Assembly: GCA_003446315.1 (NCBI GenBank)
Contig: DMBA01000203.1
Location: forward strand, 1-5,839
DNA length: 5,839 nucleotides
Origin: Ruminococcus sp.
Lineage (GTDB): Bacteria > Bacillota > Clostridia > Oscillospirales > Ruminococcaceae
Direction: 5' to 3'
Shown: positions 5,639 through 5,839 of the stretch, piece by piece
Numbering within the stretch: the stretch's first letter is position 1
Layout of the letters: every line of letters begins with the position of its first letter
The notes under the pieces: model-generated
Databases searched by the model: none
What the model was told of the DNA's origin: nothing
The model's input: the letters and a program-made list of their open reading frames with translations, nothing else
Translations under genes and position numbers: made by a program

Positions 5639-5830
5639 TCACAAATCGTTACATCCTTCTTCATAGTCAAATAGTTCAATAAATCCATTCATAAAAGATT
5701 CTGCATATCTGTTATCTAAATCTGAATAGAAACTCATTAACTGTAGGCCGAATTGCAGATTAGTTTCACGTGGTAGATCATTATCAATCAAGCCTAAATA
5801 ATACTGAAGTGCAATATATTGATATACCAA
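5639..5830 (-). CDS. Small acidic hypothetical protein near the window edge (start uncertain)
   Basis: An open frame of up to 63 residues ends at a TGA (5639-5641). It is strongly acidic (11 Asp/Glu, two Arg, no Lys) and aromatic-rich, with stretches such as YYLGLIDNDLP and FIELFDYEEGCNDL. I do not recognise a family. A TTG at 5830 is the earliest start, and an in-frame TAA sits directly before it (5831-5833). The frame is therefore closed upstream, and this is either a small gene with a TTG start and a weak AAGAG site, a shorter ORF starting at an internal ATG, or the 3' end of a larger gene broken by a stop or frameshift. Its AT-rich composition (27% GC in the line at 5641-5700) matches the membrane HTH gene, suggesting a shared origin. 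Confidence 0.4.
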   Translation of the reverse strand: MVYQYIALQYYLGLIDNDLPRETNLQFGLQLMSFYSDLDNRYAESFMNGFIELFDYEEGCNDL

Positions 5831-5839
5831 TTATCTCTT

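Noticed and set aside
1..5839. Search for CRISPR arrays, tRNA or rRNA genes and long tandem repeats
   Set aside because: No regularly spaced repeat, cloverleaf or rRNA-like conserved stretch was found by eye on either strand.

Overview
The window looks like the chromosome of a plant-fibre-degrading, cellulosome-building Firmicute, most likely a Ruminococcus relative. The main evidence is a large secreted pectate-lyase-like enzyme that ends in a type I dockerin. Strong AGGAGG-type ribosome binding sites and consensus TATAAT promoters fit a low-to-mid GC Gram-positive. The genus is inferred, not proven.

Layout: (1) Bases 1-854 are the right-hand part of an IS66-family insertion sequence. It carries the 3' portion of the DDE transposase gene, followed by a terminal region with two GCGTTAC copies, the outer of which probably marks the end of the element. 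(2) Bases 855-1046 hold a perfect 10-bp-stem terminator, which closes transcription coming from the IS side, then a consensus promoter (TTGTCT, 17 bp, extended TGCTATAAT), a small dyad just after the predicted transcription start, and an AAAGGGGG ribosome binding site. (3) Bases 1047-4037 encode a 996-residue modular exoenzyme: signal peptide, N-terminal beta-sandwich, FN3-like module, PL1-type parallel beta-helix, calcium-binding 'DTDRDG' repeat, a second beta-sandwich and a dockerin. The longer reading frame starting at 960 is rejected because that TTG is the -35 box. (4) Bases 4127-4609 (minus strand) encode a 160-residue NADAR/YbiA-type N-glycosidase that converges on the lyase gene. (5) Bases 4681-4831 (minus) are a scrambled stretch with a 34-codon ORF behind a good ribosome binding site and, in another frame, a fragment resembling the end of a PepSY-domain protein; this looks like a gene relic. 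(6) Bases 4871-5545 (minus) encode a single-pass membrane protein with a phage-antirepressor-like winged-helix C-terminus, driven by an extended -10 promoter. (7) Bases 5639-5830 (minus) may encode a small acidic protein, cut close to the window edge.

The lyase probably works alone as one cellulosome component attacking pectin in plant cell walls. It is insulated from the IS by the terminator. The minus-strand genes have no obvious link to it. Base composition changes strongly along the window: hand counts of 60-base lines give about 60% GC in the lyase gene, about 53% in the NADAR gene and only 27-37% beyond about 4870. The right end may therefore be acquired (prophage- or island-like) DNA. 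I did not find an RNA gene, a CRISPR array or a clearly new multi-gene system; the most unusual item is the membrane-tethered HTH protein.
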